DNA from: Polynucleobacter asymbioticus
GTDB lineage: Bacteria; Pseudomonadota; Gammaproteobacteria; Burkholderiales; Burkholderiaceae
Direction: 5' to 3'
DNA length: 64,000 nucleotides
Assembly (NCBI RefSeq): GCF_018687575.1
Contig: NZ_CP061297.1
Span: forward strand, 1,370,821 to 1,434,820
The notes under the pieces were generated by a model. It was not told where the DNA came from, did not search any database, and worked only from the letters and a program-made list of their open reading frames with translations. Positions 53,978 to 62,720 of this stretch are shown piece after piece; positions within the stretch are counted from its first letter, which is position 1; each line of letters opens with the position of its first letter. The position numbers and the translations under genes are program-made.

Positions 53978-55414
53978 GTGAATAAAAAAGTGAGCCCCTT
54001 ACCTTACTTGCTGAAAAACCTGATCAAGGCTATCGGACTCTCTCTGATCGTTTTCATGTCTAGCGCGCAAGCGCAACAAGCAAATCAAGCTGGCAAAGTA
54101 AACAAAACCCCTCAGGTAAAACAAAAAGTTGCCAGCACCAGCAATAAGCAGGCTGGTATTCAGCTTAAAGAAAATTCACTGAGTCGTGGCAGCAAGAGCA
54201 TGAGCTTAAATCCTGAGCTATTCAAACGGATTGAGGGCACACCCATTAATGACGGTGGCGCAAACTTAGATTACCGCGTCCAACGTGGTTGCCTACGTCG
54301 CAGCTTTAACGAAGAAAATCTCCCGGCCAATTTAGGCCTAGAGGATCGCAGTTTCAATGACTTCTTCAAATCCCAAACCAAGGGGTTCTTCGATAGGATG
54401 CGCGGGAATTGCATTCCTTATGCTTTAGCCCTGGGTAGTCGGAATCGCTTCGAATCGCTCAGCATCATGAATGGTCCGCTTCAAGACGCCAAGACAGAGG
54501 TTTGGACCTTTACTCCTTCGGCGGCTGGAAGCTTCTTGATTCAACAAGACTACTTAAAGGATGAGTCGAAGCGATTTACGGAAATTCAACTCCCCCTGAG
54601 GGATGTTTTATACGACCCTAAAAAAGTAGGCGATAAATTACCTGTTGAATTAGTTTGGGAACTGAACTCTGTAATCAAGCAAATTTATCCCGAGGAAAAT
54701 AATTCGCTTGAAAATACGAACAGCATTGTTCGTCTGATTGTGGACTTTGGTGACAAAGAACGCTGGGCACAAATTTGGGCCGCAGAAATCATTGATCCAG
54801 CATCTGGCGAAGTATTTTCAAGCGCATTCTGGGTTGATAGAAGTGATATTCCAGGCGGCTTTTATACGGCTGATGGAGAATCTATCGAACGTACCTTTTG
54901 GACTAACCCCTTAAGCTATCGACGCATCTCACGGGGTGTCGGCAGCGTACGAGCCTCTAGCAAGAAGGCTGCGCCCCCGAAGAATGGCGCCCCCGTAGCG
55001 GCGCCTAAACAGCGATATCGCACTCATATGGGGATTGATTACTCAGCACCTACTGGGACACCAATCTTTAGCGTGGCTACAGGTAAGGTAGTTCATTTAG
55101 GCTATAGCGGTGCGTTTGGCAATCTCATTATTCTTGAGCACCCTGGAAACTATCGCACCTACTATGCCCATTTAAGTAATTACAACGTAGAACTAGAGGT
55201 AGGCAATGAAGTTCGGCGCGGTTTAGAAATTGGCTACGTTGGATCAACTGGACGATCCACTGGGCCACACCTTCATTTTGAATTAAGAAAAGATGGAGTC
55301 TATGTTGATCCTTATGCCACCAAGACTCAGCTGGACTTATGGAATATGCGCGATAGTGATAGCGGCCTACTCACTAGAGAAATTTTATTGCTCGGTACTC
55401 CGCCAGCGAACTAG
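53978..55414 (+). CDS. M23 family peptidase (LytM/ secreted endopeptidase-like)
   Basis: A 478-residue envelope protein that starts at GTG. A hydrophobic N-terminal signal (about 15-32, ending SAQA) leads into a Gln/Lys-rich linker and a large middle part (about 70-340) without clear family, then the M23 domain (about 350-450): THMGIDYSAPTGTPI with the first zinc ligands H and D, and TGPHLHFELRKDG with the HxH pair. Catalytic residues are intact. It should cut peptide bonds of peptidoglycan in the periplasm, or activate other amidases. Confidence 0.87.
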   Translation: MNKKVSPLPYLLKNLIKAIGLSLIVFMSSAQAQQANQAGKVNKTPQVKQKVASTSNKQAGIQLKENSLSRGSKSMSLNPELFKRIEGTPINDGGANLDYRVQRGCLRRSFNEENLPANLGLEDRSFNDFFKSQTKGFFDRMRGNCIPYALALGSRNRFESLSIMNGPLQDAKTEVWTFTPSAAGSFLIQQDYLKDESKRFTEIQLPLRDVLYDPKKVGDKLPVELVWELNSVIKQIYPEENNSLENTNSIVRLIVDFGDKERWAQIWAAEIIDPASGEVFSSAFWVDRSDIPGGFYTADGESIERTFWTNPLSYRRISRGVGSVRASSKKAAPPKNGAPVAAPKQRYRTHMGIDYSAPTGTPIFSVATGKVVHLGYSGAFGNLIILEHPGNYRTYYAHLSNYNVELEVGNEVRRGLEIGYVGSTGRSTGPHLHFELRKDGVYVDPYATKTQLDLWNMRDSDSGLLTREILLLGTPPAN

Positions 55415-55442
55415 TTACTCATCAAAATCAAAAATGATGAGC

Positions 55443-55469
55443 AAAGAAAAGGGGGCCACGAGGACCCCT
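55443..55469 (-). terminator. Terminator after the universal stress protein gene
   Basis: On the minus strand, an AGGGG/CCCCT stem continued past one mismatch by two more pairs (55450-55457 with 55462-55469), 4-nt loop, then TTTTCTTT. Confidence 0.65.
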
Positions 55470-55491
55470 GCATTTATCCAGAGCGTGGGTA

Positions 55492-55932
55492 TTAACCAAG
55501 GACCAATACTGGTAATTTGGAGTGCACAATTACTTCATGTGTTTCACTACCCAATAAAACACTCTTAATTCCGGTACGCTTGTGTGAAGCCATCACAATG
55601 ACATCAGCCTTCGATTTCTTGGCGCCCTCTAAAATACCCTCAGCCAAATTGCTATTGGACACATGAAGGGTATTCACCTTCAGACCAGCGCCTAAGGCAA
55701 GGCTAGCTTTTTTAAAGATGTCCTTAGCGAATGCTTCGCACACCTTTTGATGATCTTTTTGAGAAATTCCATAACCCATGGTGCTGTCGGAATAGATCAT
55801 TGGTGGCATTGGGTCGGAAACATAGGCCAATGTGACCGAAGCTTTATCTGCCTTAGCAAGTTCAGCCACTTTTTTTAAGGCCTTTTTACTGACGTCGGAA
55901 CCATCAACTGGTACTAATAGGTGCTTGAACAT
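55492..55932 (-). CDS. Universal stress protein (UspA family)
   Basis: A 146-residue cytoplasmic protein: MFKHLLVPVDGSDVSKKALKK at the start and, at the C-terminal end, VIVMASHKRTGIKSVLLGSETHEVIVHSKLPVLVL, which contains a variant of the ATP-binding G-2x-G-9x-G(S/T) motif. The start is the ATG at 55930-55932 behind AGGAG; the longer frame adds 8 residues. Usp proteins appear in starvation and stress; no specific role here. Confidence 0.9.
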   Translation of the reverse strand: MFKHLLVPVDGSDVSKKALKKVAELAKADKASVTLAYVSDPMPPMIYSDSTMGYGISQKDHQKVCEAFAKDIFKKASLALGAGLKVNTLHVSNSNLAEGILEGAKKSKADVIVMASHKRTGIKSVLLGSETHEVIVHSKLPVLVLG

Positions 55933-56021
55933 ATTGACTCCTGTTAAATTAAACACTGGTGTCTCTCAATCCATCATAATCCTTATTATCAAACTGTAAA
56001 AGCATAAAAAAGGGAACTGAA

Positions 56022-56423
56022 TTGCTCAAGTACTTTGCAGTGTATTTCTCATTTCTACTGTCGCTAGTCGTGATTGATTTGATTTGGCTGCTTGGCATTG
56101 CCAAAAACCTCTATCGTGACGAGATGGGCTCACTGATGGCTAGCGAGCCCAAACTGCTTGCTGGACTGGCTTTTTACCTCTTGTATGCGCTGGGTGCATC
56201 CATTTTTGTCATTCTGCCGGCAATCTCCAAACAATCTTGGCTATATGCATTGCAATATGGCGCTCTTTTTGGCTTCTTTTGCTATATGACTTACGATTTA
56301 ACTAATCTGGCAGTCATTCGCGATTTTCCAACGCGATTAGCATTGATCGATATTGCTTGGGGGTCTGCTGTTACGGCCTTATCCGCAGCAATAGCCTATT
56401 GGTTTGGCAGCCGCGTAGCCTAA
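56022..56423 (+). CDS. DUF2177 family membrane protein
   Basis: A four-helix membrane protein of 133 residues. It shows the family marks SLVVIDLIWLLGIAKNLYRDEMG in the first helix and YGALFGFFCYMTYDLTNLAVIRDFP in the third-fourth helix region, ending with DIAWGSAVTALSAAIAYW. It starts with TTG at 56022, behind AGGGA. Function unknown. The SulP transporter begins 13 bp later, so both are likely one transcript. Confidence 0.82.
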   Translation: MLKYFAVYFSFLLSLVVIDLIWLLGIAKNLYRDEMGSLMASEPKLLAGLAFYLLYALGASIFVILPAISKQSWLYALQYGALFGFFCYMTYDLTNLAVIRDFPTRLALIDIAWGSAVTALSAAIAYWFGSRVA

Positions 56424-56436
56424 AGATCCCTCTCAA

Positions 56437-58080
56437 ATGCATTTCTTTCACCCAAAACTACTGGATTGTTTCAAGGGCTATAACGGCGCTCTTTTCAGCA
56501 AAGATATCTTGGCTGGCATTACCGTTGGAGTCGTTGCGCTACCTTTAGCAATGGCATTTGCGATCGCGAGCGGTCTCAAACCGGAAGCAGGCATTTTTAC
56601 GGCAATTATTGCTGGTGGATTAATTTCCCTATTAGGTGGAAGTCGCGTTCAAATCGGCGGTCCAGCTGGCGCCTTTATCGTGATTGTTTACGGCATTGTT
56701 GAGCACTATGGCCTTGCTAATTTACTTTTAGCAACTGCTATGTCTGGAGTGTTTTTATTCCTGATGGGACTCTTTCGACTTGGGACATTAATTCGCTTTA
56801 TTCCAGTCGCAGTCATTATTGGATTTACAAACGGCATCGCTGTGCTAATTGGCCTATCTCAAGTTAAAGAATTTTTTGGCTTGCAAATTACCAAGATGCC
56901 TGCTGAATTTTTTCAAGCAGTCCAAACTCTGTATGATGCTGCCGACACTATCAACCCCACTGCCTTAGGCTTATCACTTGGAAGCTTGGCACTCTTAATT
57001 GCTTGGCGTTGTTTTCAAAAATATCTCGGCCATCTTCGTCACCTTCCGGGAACGGTAGTTGCAATGGCTGCAGCCACCATAATCACCAGTCTCTTTAGCC
57101 TTCCTGTAGATACGATCGGCAGTCGTTTTGGCGGCATCCCTTCCGGCCTACCCAGCTTTGAATGGATCCCAATTAGCTGGAGTACTGCGCAATTTGTCAT
57201 CGCCCCAGCAATTACGCTAGCTCTGCTTGGCGCCATTGAATCTTTACTCTGTGCGCGAATCGCTGATGGACTGATTCATGATCGCCATGAATCCAATCAA
57301 GAGCTGATGGCCCAAGGTGTTGCCAATTTAGTCAGTCCATTTTTTGGTGGCATGCCAGCTACTGGGACCATCGCAAGAACAGTCACTAACGTACAAAGCG
57401 GCGCTAGCACTCCGATTTCTGGAATCATTCACTCCATAACCTTGTTGGCGATTGTTTTGTTTGGTGCCCCTCTAGCCAAAAATATTCCCTTAGCCAGCCT
57501 AGCAGCGATCCTGATGTATGTCGCTTGGAATATGGGTGAGTGGAGAAAGTTTGCAGACCTGAAACAATTCCGTCTGCCCTATCGCTTGACCATGCTAAGC
57601 GTCTTTTTCCTGACGATTGTCCTCGACCTCACTGTTGCAATACAGGTAGGACTACTTCTAGCATTCATTACTTTTATCTACCGCATCTCAAGTCTATCGC
57701 GCTATGAATCAGCTAGTACCACCGACTTTCCAGAACTACAGCAACACCAAGGTCAGATTGCTGCAATCAGAATCTATGGCGCGATCTTTTTTGGCGCAGT
57801 CAAATTGTTGGAGAGTATCGAAAAAGAGTTGCCCTCCAAAGTTTTAGTACTTGACCTCAAGAACGTAATCTATATCGATGTCTCTGGCATGGATGCCCTG
57901 CTTGAGCTTGAGGAGACCTGTAAGAATCATGGTGTCAAGCTCATGATTTGCGGTTTAGTACATCAGCCTTACGAGATGGCTGTACGTGGAGGTCTTTTTG
58001 AGCGGCTAGCAGATGATTACATTTACCCAGATCTAAAACAGGGTATCGCCACAGCAGTCAGCCACCTGAACACGCATTAA
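56437..58080 (+). CDS. SulP family inorganic anion transporter
   Basis: A 547-residue secondary transporter for sulfate, bicarbonate or related anions. The membrane part covers about residues 20-425, with GGSRVQIGGPAGAFIVIVYGIVEH and SLLCARIADGLIHDRHESNQELMAQGVANLVSPFFGGMPATGTIARTVTNV as family blocks, then a C-terminal STAS domain (about 440-545, KVLVLDLKNVIYIDVSGMDALLEL). Its stop overlaps that of the convergent SafE-like gene by 4 bp. Which anion it moves cannot be told from sequence. Confidence 0.93.
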   Translation: MHFFHPKLLDCFKGYNGALFSKDILAGITVGVVALPLAMAFAIASGLKPEAGIFTAIIAGGLISLLGGSRVQIGGPAGAFIVIVYGIVEHYGLANLLLATAMSGVFLFLMGLFRLGTLIRFIPVAVIIGFTNGIAVLIGLSQVKEFFGLQITKMPAEFFQAVQTLYDAADTINPTALGLSLGSLALLIAWRCFQKYLGHLRHLPGTVVAMAAATIITSLFSLPVDTIGSRFGGIPSGLPSFEWIPISWSTAQFVIAPAITLALLGAIESLLCARIADGLIHDRHESNQELMAQGVANLVSPFFGGMPATGTIARTVTNVQSGASTPISGIIHSITLLAIVLFGAPLAKNIPLASLAAILMYVAWNMGEWRKFADLKQFRLPYRLTMLSVFFLTIVLDLTVAIQVGLLLAFITFIYRISSLSRYESASTTDFPELQQHQGQIAAIRIYGAIFFGAVKLLESIEKELPSKVLVLDLKNVIYIDVSGMDALLELEETCKNHGVKLMICGLVHQPYEMAVRGGLFERLADDYIYPDLKQGIATAVSHLNTH

Positions 58081-58808
58081 CTAATACAGAATCCGCCTTT
58101 GAGTAAGGCTTCTGGCAAATACCAAGCACGATAAAGACCAAAGAGTCCCGCAGACAATAAAAGGCCTGCGGCGATGTATCTGACCCAAACGTATCGCCCA
58201 AATTGGGTCAGGGCTGCCGAAAATTTAGAAATCAGCAATAAATTAGGCAAGGTACCCAAACCAAATGCCAGCATGAGTGCCGCCCCCGTTAAGACATCAC
58301 CCGACAAAAAGGCGAGCGGTAAAACACTGTAGACCAAGCCGCAAGGAACAAGCCCCCAAACCATGCCACTAAACCAGCGGGATGAGCGCCCCGTAAAGGT
58401 TCCTAAATATTTAGCCCAGTATGTTGCCATCCGCGCACCAAGCCACTTTCCAACAACGAAGCGTTGACTTGAGTCCTGTCGTAAAAGACGCATCCCCATC
58501 ACCAATAAAATCAATGATGTGAAAGCAAATAAAGGTCGCTGAATAGGTACGACATTTTGTTGCCACAAGGCAGCGCCAATCCAAGCAGCGACAGCGCCAA
58601 GCAATACATAGGTCGTTAAGCGCCCTAAATGCATGATGAGCTGAAGATAGAAGAGTTGAGACTTAGTTTGTAATGGGGTGTAAGTGAGCTCCCGAGGGCT
58701 TCCCTGGCGCTCAATTGCAGCTGCAATGCCGCCGCACATTAAAGCGCAGTGCCATCCACTGACTAGGGCACCTAAGAAGACGGCTAACAAAAGACTAGAA
58801 GTCAGCAT
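58077..58808 (-). CDS. Sulfite exporter TauE/SafE family protein (CcoS/UreH-like membrane domain)
   Basis: A membrane protein of 243 residues and about six helices. The first helix contains GWHCALMCGGIAAAI, the Cys-containing signature of the DsbD-like/UreH-type transmembrane group found next to cbb3 oxidase genes in betaproteobacteria; the rest has MGMRLLRQ and GLVPCGLVYSVLPLAFLSGD, the second Cys-proline repeat. A role in copper or heme handling for oxidase maturation is possible but unproven. It is convergent with sulP and divergent from fnr. Confidence 0.75.
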   Translation of the reverse strand: MLTSSLLLAVFLGALVSGWHCALMCGGIAAAIERQGSPRELTYTPLQTKSQLFYLQLIMHLGRLTTYVLLGAVAAWIGAALWQQNVVPIQRPLFAFTSLILLVMGMRLLRQDSSQRFVVGKWLGARMATYWAKYLGTFTGRSSRWFSGMVWGLVPCGLVYSVLPLAFLSGDVLTGAALMLAFGLGTLPNLLLISKFSAALTQFGRYVWVRYIAAGLLLSAGLFGLYRAWYLPEALLKGGFCIS

Positions 58809-58888
58809 TTGGGATCCAGTGGTACGGAGAAATCATCAAATTGGACATTATCCGAGTAGAATAAACTCATCTGATAACTTGATCTAAT

Positions 58889-59647
58889 ATGAATTACACC
58901 AACTCAGATGTCCCTAGCGGTAAATGCTCAGTCTGCGTGCTGGGTCAGTTTTGCCTGCCAGTAGGGATTAGCTCAAGTGATATTGCCAAAATTGATACCC
59001 TCGTAAAAGAGCGTGTCCACCTACAAAAAGGTGAAAGCCTTTACCGTCATGGTGACCCACTTACCGCCGTATATAGCGTCCGCTTTGGAACCCTGAAGAC
59101 TGAATATGGGCTAGAGGATGGACGTCAACAAGTGATTGGCTTTTATCTGCCTGGGGAGATCTTGGGGCTCGATGGTATTGGCGAGGGAAGCTATCAATCC
59201 GAAGCGATTGCCTTAGAAGAGAGTGAAGTCTGCATTATTCGCTATGAGGCATTTGAGGATTTAGCGCGCCAAATTCCAGCTCTACAAAAACAGTTTCACC
59301 GCATTCTGAGCCGCGAACTTACACAAGATCAACGTCACCTACTCTCATTGGGCAGTATGCGCGCAGAAGAGCGTTTGGCGGCTTTCTTATTGAGTCTTTC
59401 TCAACGCCTAGCTGCTCGCGGCTATCAAAATAATGAATTTGATTTACGCATGAGTCGCGTAGAAATTGGAAGCTATCTTGGCATCCAGATTGAGACGGTC
59501 AGCAGAATGCTTTCACGCTTTGCTGAGTCGGGACTGATTCAAATCAAACAGCGTCACATTAAACTGATTGATATGGATGGGCTGCATGAACTAGCTGGCG
59601 TCCCCAATCCAGACCGCACTGTTCAAATCAAGCCCATACACGCTTAG
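58889..59647 (+). CDS. fnr: FNR-type oxygen-sensing transcription regulator
   Basis: CRP/FNR family regulator of 252 residues. The cysteines Cys13, Cys16, Cys22 and Cys115 stand at exactly the spacing of E. coli FNR (20, 23, 29, 122), so it can hold the oxygen-labile 4Fe-4S cluster. The cyclic-nucleotide-like sensor domain occupies about 35-145, the dimer helix 145-165, and the HTH helix SRVEIGSYLGIQIETVSRMLSRF has the Glu-Val-Ser-Arg set of FNR DNA recognition. It faces the cbb3 operon and is a likely regulator of it. Confidence 0.95.
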   Translation: MNYTNSDVPSGKCSVCVLGQFCLPVGISSSDIAKIDTLVKERVHLQKGESLYRHGDPLTAVYSVRFGTLKTEYGLEDGRQQVIGFYLPGEILGLDGIGEGSYQSEAIALEESEVCIIRYEAFEDLARQIPALQKQFHRILSRELTQDQRHLLSLGSMRAEERLAAFLLSLSQRLAARGYQNNEFDLRMSRVEIGSYLGIQIETVSRMLSRFAESGLIQIKQRHIKLIDMDGLHELAGVPNPDRTVQIKPIHA

Positions 59648-59904
59648 ATCAAGCCGCGATCGTGCCCCTTAGCGCCATCCGAGTCGATGCCTGGCAGGAT
59701 ATAGGCTGTAAGAGCGCTCGAGAATGAGCAAAAACTCCAAATAATAAAAAATCCAATGGTGTAAATACCTTCATCCGAGATATTGGGGTGATAACCAAAG
59801 AATAAAAGCTCGGCAGGATGTACAACGCTAAAAAGCAGGCCCTCAGCCAAAATAGAAACTAAGAATGATGGCCACATGATCCAGATGAATAGACGGTACT
59901 TCAT
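59644..59904 (-). CDS. Small membrane protein behind fixH (86 aa)
   Basis: An 86-residue protein with two hydrophobic segments (about 6-30 and 46-68) and a polar tail ending in DRGLI. It overlaps the fixH stop by 4 bp at its start and the fnr stop by 4 bp at its end. Its position at the end of ccoNOQPG-fixH suggests a role in cbb3 assembly or a membrane anchor, but I do not recognise a family. Confidence 0.65.
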   Translation of the reverse strand: MKYRLFIWIMWPSFLVSILAEGLLFSVVHPAELLFFGYHPNISDEGIYTIGFFIIWSFCSFSSALTAYILPGIDSDGAKGHDRGLI

Positions 59905-60104
59905 TTGCGACCCTGCTCTACTTTAAGTTGCTCTACCTTTAATCCACGTTTCACCACGCCATCGCGAACAGGCTTATCTGAATAGAGATTGATAGCCAAA
60001 TAAATCGTAATCACGCAACCGATAGCGGCGACTGCTGGTCCGCTAATGAGTAACCAAGGCCATAGCTGCTTAAACCAAGGTTTGTTTGTTTCATGTTGTG
60101 ACAT
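59901..60104 (-). CDS. FixH/CcoH-like cbb3 oxidase assembly protein (short form)
   Basis: A 67-residue protein with one helix: NKPWFKQLWPWLLISGPAVAAIGCVITIYLAI, then SDKPVRDGVVKRGLKVEQ, like the N-terminal part of FixH (helix followed by the DDYYKQGL block). It is about half of the family's usual length, lacking the periplasmic domain. The ATG at 60102-60104 with AGAGG upstream is preferred over the longer frame. FixH/CcoH is needed for copper delivery or assembly of cbb3 oxidase; whether this short form works is unknown. Confidence 0.72.
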   Translation of the reverse strand: MSQHETNKPWFKQLWPWLLISGPAVAAIGCVITIYLAINLYSDKPVRDGVVKRGLKVEQLKVEQGRK

Positions 60105-60134
60105 ATTCAGCCTCTCTATCTCTTGCAATATAGC

Positions 60135-61592
60135 TTAGCGGGGAACAATAAAACTAGATTTTTCTTCGCGAGTTCTGGTGATCAACGTATTGCCAGACTT
60201 CTCATGACCAATCACATCAAAATGAATTGGGTAGTTACCGGGCTCATGTGCCCCAACAGTAGTACTTACTTTAACCGGAATTAATAGATTGCTAGCCGGA
60301 CCCACCTCAACCTCAGTAACAACTTGCCCCTGTGAATTCAGGATTCTCAAGTCAGATAAACCGCTGGCCTTCAGCTCTACATTCATATCGTGTTCGGAAG
60401 CATTCATGATCTGAATGCGATAGATATTTTCAATACGAACACCATCCACCTCGCGAGCCAGAGCGCCTCGATCTCTCATCACATCAACTCGTAATGGATT
60501 TCGGGTAATTAATGAAATCAGGAAAGCGCTAGTCAGAACCGTAATGAAAGCAGCATAAATCAAAACGCGTGGACGCAAAATATGGCGTATAGCACTCTGA
60601 TTGCTTTCTTGATCTTCAATAGCCCTCTCAGTGGTATACCGAATTAAGCCCTTTGGATAATCCACTTTCTCCATCACCTGATCACAAGCATCAATGCAGG
60701 CACCACAACCAATACACATGTACTGAAGGCCGTCACGAATATCAATCCCAGTTGGGCAGACCTGCACGCAAATACTGCAATCAACACAATCGCCTAAGCC
60801 TAAAGTAGCATGGTCGGCAGACTTACTACGACTACCTCTTGGCTCTCCACGAACTTTGTCATAGGTCACCAGGAAAGTATCTTTATCGACCATCACGCTT
60901 TGAAAGCGTGCGTATGGGCACATGTACTTACACACCTGCTCACGCATGAAACCGGCATTACCCCAAGTTGCAAAGCTGTAGAAACATAACCAGAAGGTTT
61001 GCCATGGACCAAGCGAAAAATGCAGAATCGCCGTAGCCAGAGTTTCAATTGGAGTGAAATAGCCAATGAAAGTAAAACCAGTCCAGAAAGCAATCAAGAA
61101 CCAGAGGAAATGCTTAGTGATTTTGAGGCGCCACTTACGCAAACCCCATGGCCACTCTTCTCCGTCTAAACGAATACGCGCAAATCGATCACCCTCAACC
61201 TTGCGCTCGATCCACATAAAGATTTCGGTATAAACCGTTTGTGGGCAGGCATAGCCACAAAATAATCGCCCTGCAATTGCGGTAAATAAAAAGAGGGCTA
61301 AAGCGGACAAAATTAATAGGAGTGTGAGATAGATCACATCCTGCGGCCACAGAACTAAGCCAAAGATATAAAACTTACGCTGAATTAAATCAAATAGAAC
61401 TGCTTGGCGATCGTTCCAGCTAAGCCATGGGAGTCCGTAAAACAGTAACTGTGTGGCAATCACTAAAATAATGCGCCAGCGGGCAAAGAGCCCGCTAACA
61501 GATCGTGGATAAATTTTTCGCCGAACCTCGTAAAGAGATTCCTCGATGACATCTATAGGAATAGGCTTCCCAATCGGCGAATGATCTGACAC
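60135..61592 (-). CDS. ccoG: cbb3 oxidase accessory ferredoxin-like protein CcoG
   Basis: A 485-residue membrane protein with about five helices and a polyferredoxin segment. Two 4Fe-4S sites are formed by Cys269, 272, 275, 279 and Cys293, 296, 299, 303 (the second starting CIGCGACIDAC). Other Cys pairs lie in FCGYACPQT (112/116) and CKYMCPYARFQ. The C-terminal part (about 360-480) is an Ig-like domain. CcoG reduces Cu(II) to Cu(I) for delivery to the oxidase (known from Rhodobacter). The start is GTG. It lies 3 bp behind ccoP. Confidence 0.94.
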   Translation of the reverse strand: MSDHSPIGKPIPIDVIEESLYEVRRKIYPRSVSGLFARWRIILVIATQLLFYGLPWLSWNDRQAVLFDLIQRKFYIFGLVLWPQDVIYLTLLLILSALALFLFTAIAGRLFCGYACPQTVYTEIFMWIERKVEGDRFARIRLDGEEWPWGLRKWRLKITKHFLWFLIAFWTGFTFIGYFTPIETLATAILHFSLGPWQTFWLCFYSFATWGNAGFMREQVCKYMCPYARFQSVMVDKDTFLVTYDKVRGEPRGSRSKSADHATLGLGDCVDCSICVQVCPTGIDIRDGLQYMCIGCGACIDACDQVMEKVDYPKGLIRYTTERAIEDQESNQSAIRHILRPRVLIYAAFITVLTSAFLISLITRNPLRVDVMRDRGALAREVDGVRIENIYRIQIMNASEHDMNVELKASGLSDLRILNSQGQVVTEVEVGPASNLLIPVKVSTTVGAHEPGNYPIHFDVIGHEKSGNTLITRTREEKSSFIVPR

Positions 61593-61595
61593 TAT

Positions 61596-62519
61596 TTATT
61601 TAGCCGCAGCAGTTTTATTATTAGACAAACCCCAGACGTAGGCCGTTAAAAGATGAATCTTTTCGGGGCTCAATACTTTGTCTTGAGAAGGCATCATCGC
61701 CATCCGGCCCTTAGTCAGGGTCTCCACAATAGTTGCCTCTGATCCACCATATAACCAGGTTTTATCAGTAAGGTTAGGTGCACCCATGGCAATATTGCCT
61801 TTACCATCCGCGCCATGACAGGCTATGCAATTAGTTTTAAATAATTCTGCGCCACGAGCAACTTTTGCATCATCAGCAGGTAGCCCAGACAAACTGCGAA
61901 CATAGTTAGCTAAATCCACAATCTGCGCACTCTCGAGATGTCCATATGCAGGCATCACTCCATTGCGGCCGTTAATCAGAGTTGTCTTAATATTTTCAGG
62001 GGATCCGCCGTAGAGCCAGTCACCATCGGTTAAATTTGGAAACCCTTTAGAGCCACCAGCATCTGAACCATGGCATTGAGCGCAGGAGTTTAAAAACAAA
62101 CGTTGTCCCATTTCACGAGCCTTAGGATCAGCAGCAACCTGCTCAATATCCATTTGCACGTATTTAGCGTACACCGGCTTTAACTCATCATTAGCCTCTG
62201 TCATGGAGCTCATCAATGCGCCATCAGTAGAGTAGCCCACCACACCTGGATATGAACCGAGGCCAGGGAACAGTACTAAATAAACTAACCCAAAGATGCA
62301 GGAGAACAAAAACATCCACATCCACCAGCGAGGCAATGGATTATTGAGCTCACGCAAATCACCGTCCCAAACATGTCCAGTATCAGCCACAGCACCATCA
62401 GCTGTGTGAACTACCTTAGTTTTGCGCTGAGAAAACAGCAACCAGATACACCAAACAATACCGACTAATGAAACCAGCGCGATGTAATTGCTCCAACCGC
62501 TATTAAAAAAGTCACTCAT
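61596..62519 (-). CDS. ccoP: cbb3-type cytochrome c oxidase subunit III (diheme)
   Basis: Diheme cytochrome c subunit of 307 residues that receives electrons for the oxidase. One or two N-terminal helices (about 13-30 and 64-87) are followed by the periplasmic cytochrome domains with heme sites CAQCH at 146-150 and CIACH at 231-235, each with an axial Met region (RNGVMPAYG, RMAMMPSQ). The start ATG overlaps the ccoQ stop by 4 bp. Confidence 0.96.
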   Translation of the reverse strand: MSDFFNSGWSNYIALVSLVGIVWCIWLLFSQRKTKVVHTADGAVADTGHVWDGDLRELNNPLPRWWMWMFLFSCIFGLVYLVLFPGLGSYPGVVGYSTDGALMSSMTEANDELKPVYAKYVQMDIEQVAADPKAREMGQRLFLNSCAQCHGSDAGGSKGFPNLTDGDWLYGGSPENIKTTLINGRNGVMPAYGHLESAQIVDLANYVRSLSGLPADDAKVARGAELFKTNCIACHGADGKGNIAMGAPNLTDKTWLYGGSEATIVETLTKGRMAMMPSQDKVLSPEKIHLLTAYVWGLSNNKTAAAK

Positions 62520-62683
62520 GATTTGTCCTTGCTAAATTCATCTGGAAGATCAAATGGCAGCTCAGCCGACTCTTCGTTGGCTGACTTTCTGCTAGGCGAC
62601 CAAGCCCACCAAATAATCCCAACAAAAAAAACGAGTCCGATGACTGTTGAAAAAGCGGAGAGATAAGCTGTGATCTGTTCCAT
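62516..62683 (-). CDS. ccoQ: cbb3-type cytochrome c oxidase subunit CcoQ (small)
   Basis: A 55-residue one-helix subunit between ccoO and ccoP. The ATG at 62681-62683 leads into MEQITAYLSAFSTVIGLVFF, a membrane helix reaching WWAWSP, then an acidic tail with ELPFDLPDEF typical of CcoQ. It helps stabilise the CcoNOP complex in other bacteria. No strong Shine-Dalgarno is seen; the position 37 bp after ccoO in the operon supports it. Confidence 0.9.
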   Translation of the reverse strand: MEQITAYLSAFSTVIGLVFFVGIIWWAWSPSRKSANEESAELPFDLPDEFSKDKS

Positions 62684-62720
62684 TTGATTTATATAGTTTT
62701 TAAATTAATAAGCTGGTTGA

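Noticed and set aside
62684..62720. FNR site TTGAT-N4-ATCAA between ccoO and ccoQ or upstream of fnr
   Set aside because: Only half-sites such as TTGATTTATATAG appear; none has a matching second half.
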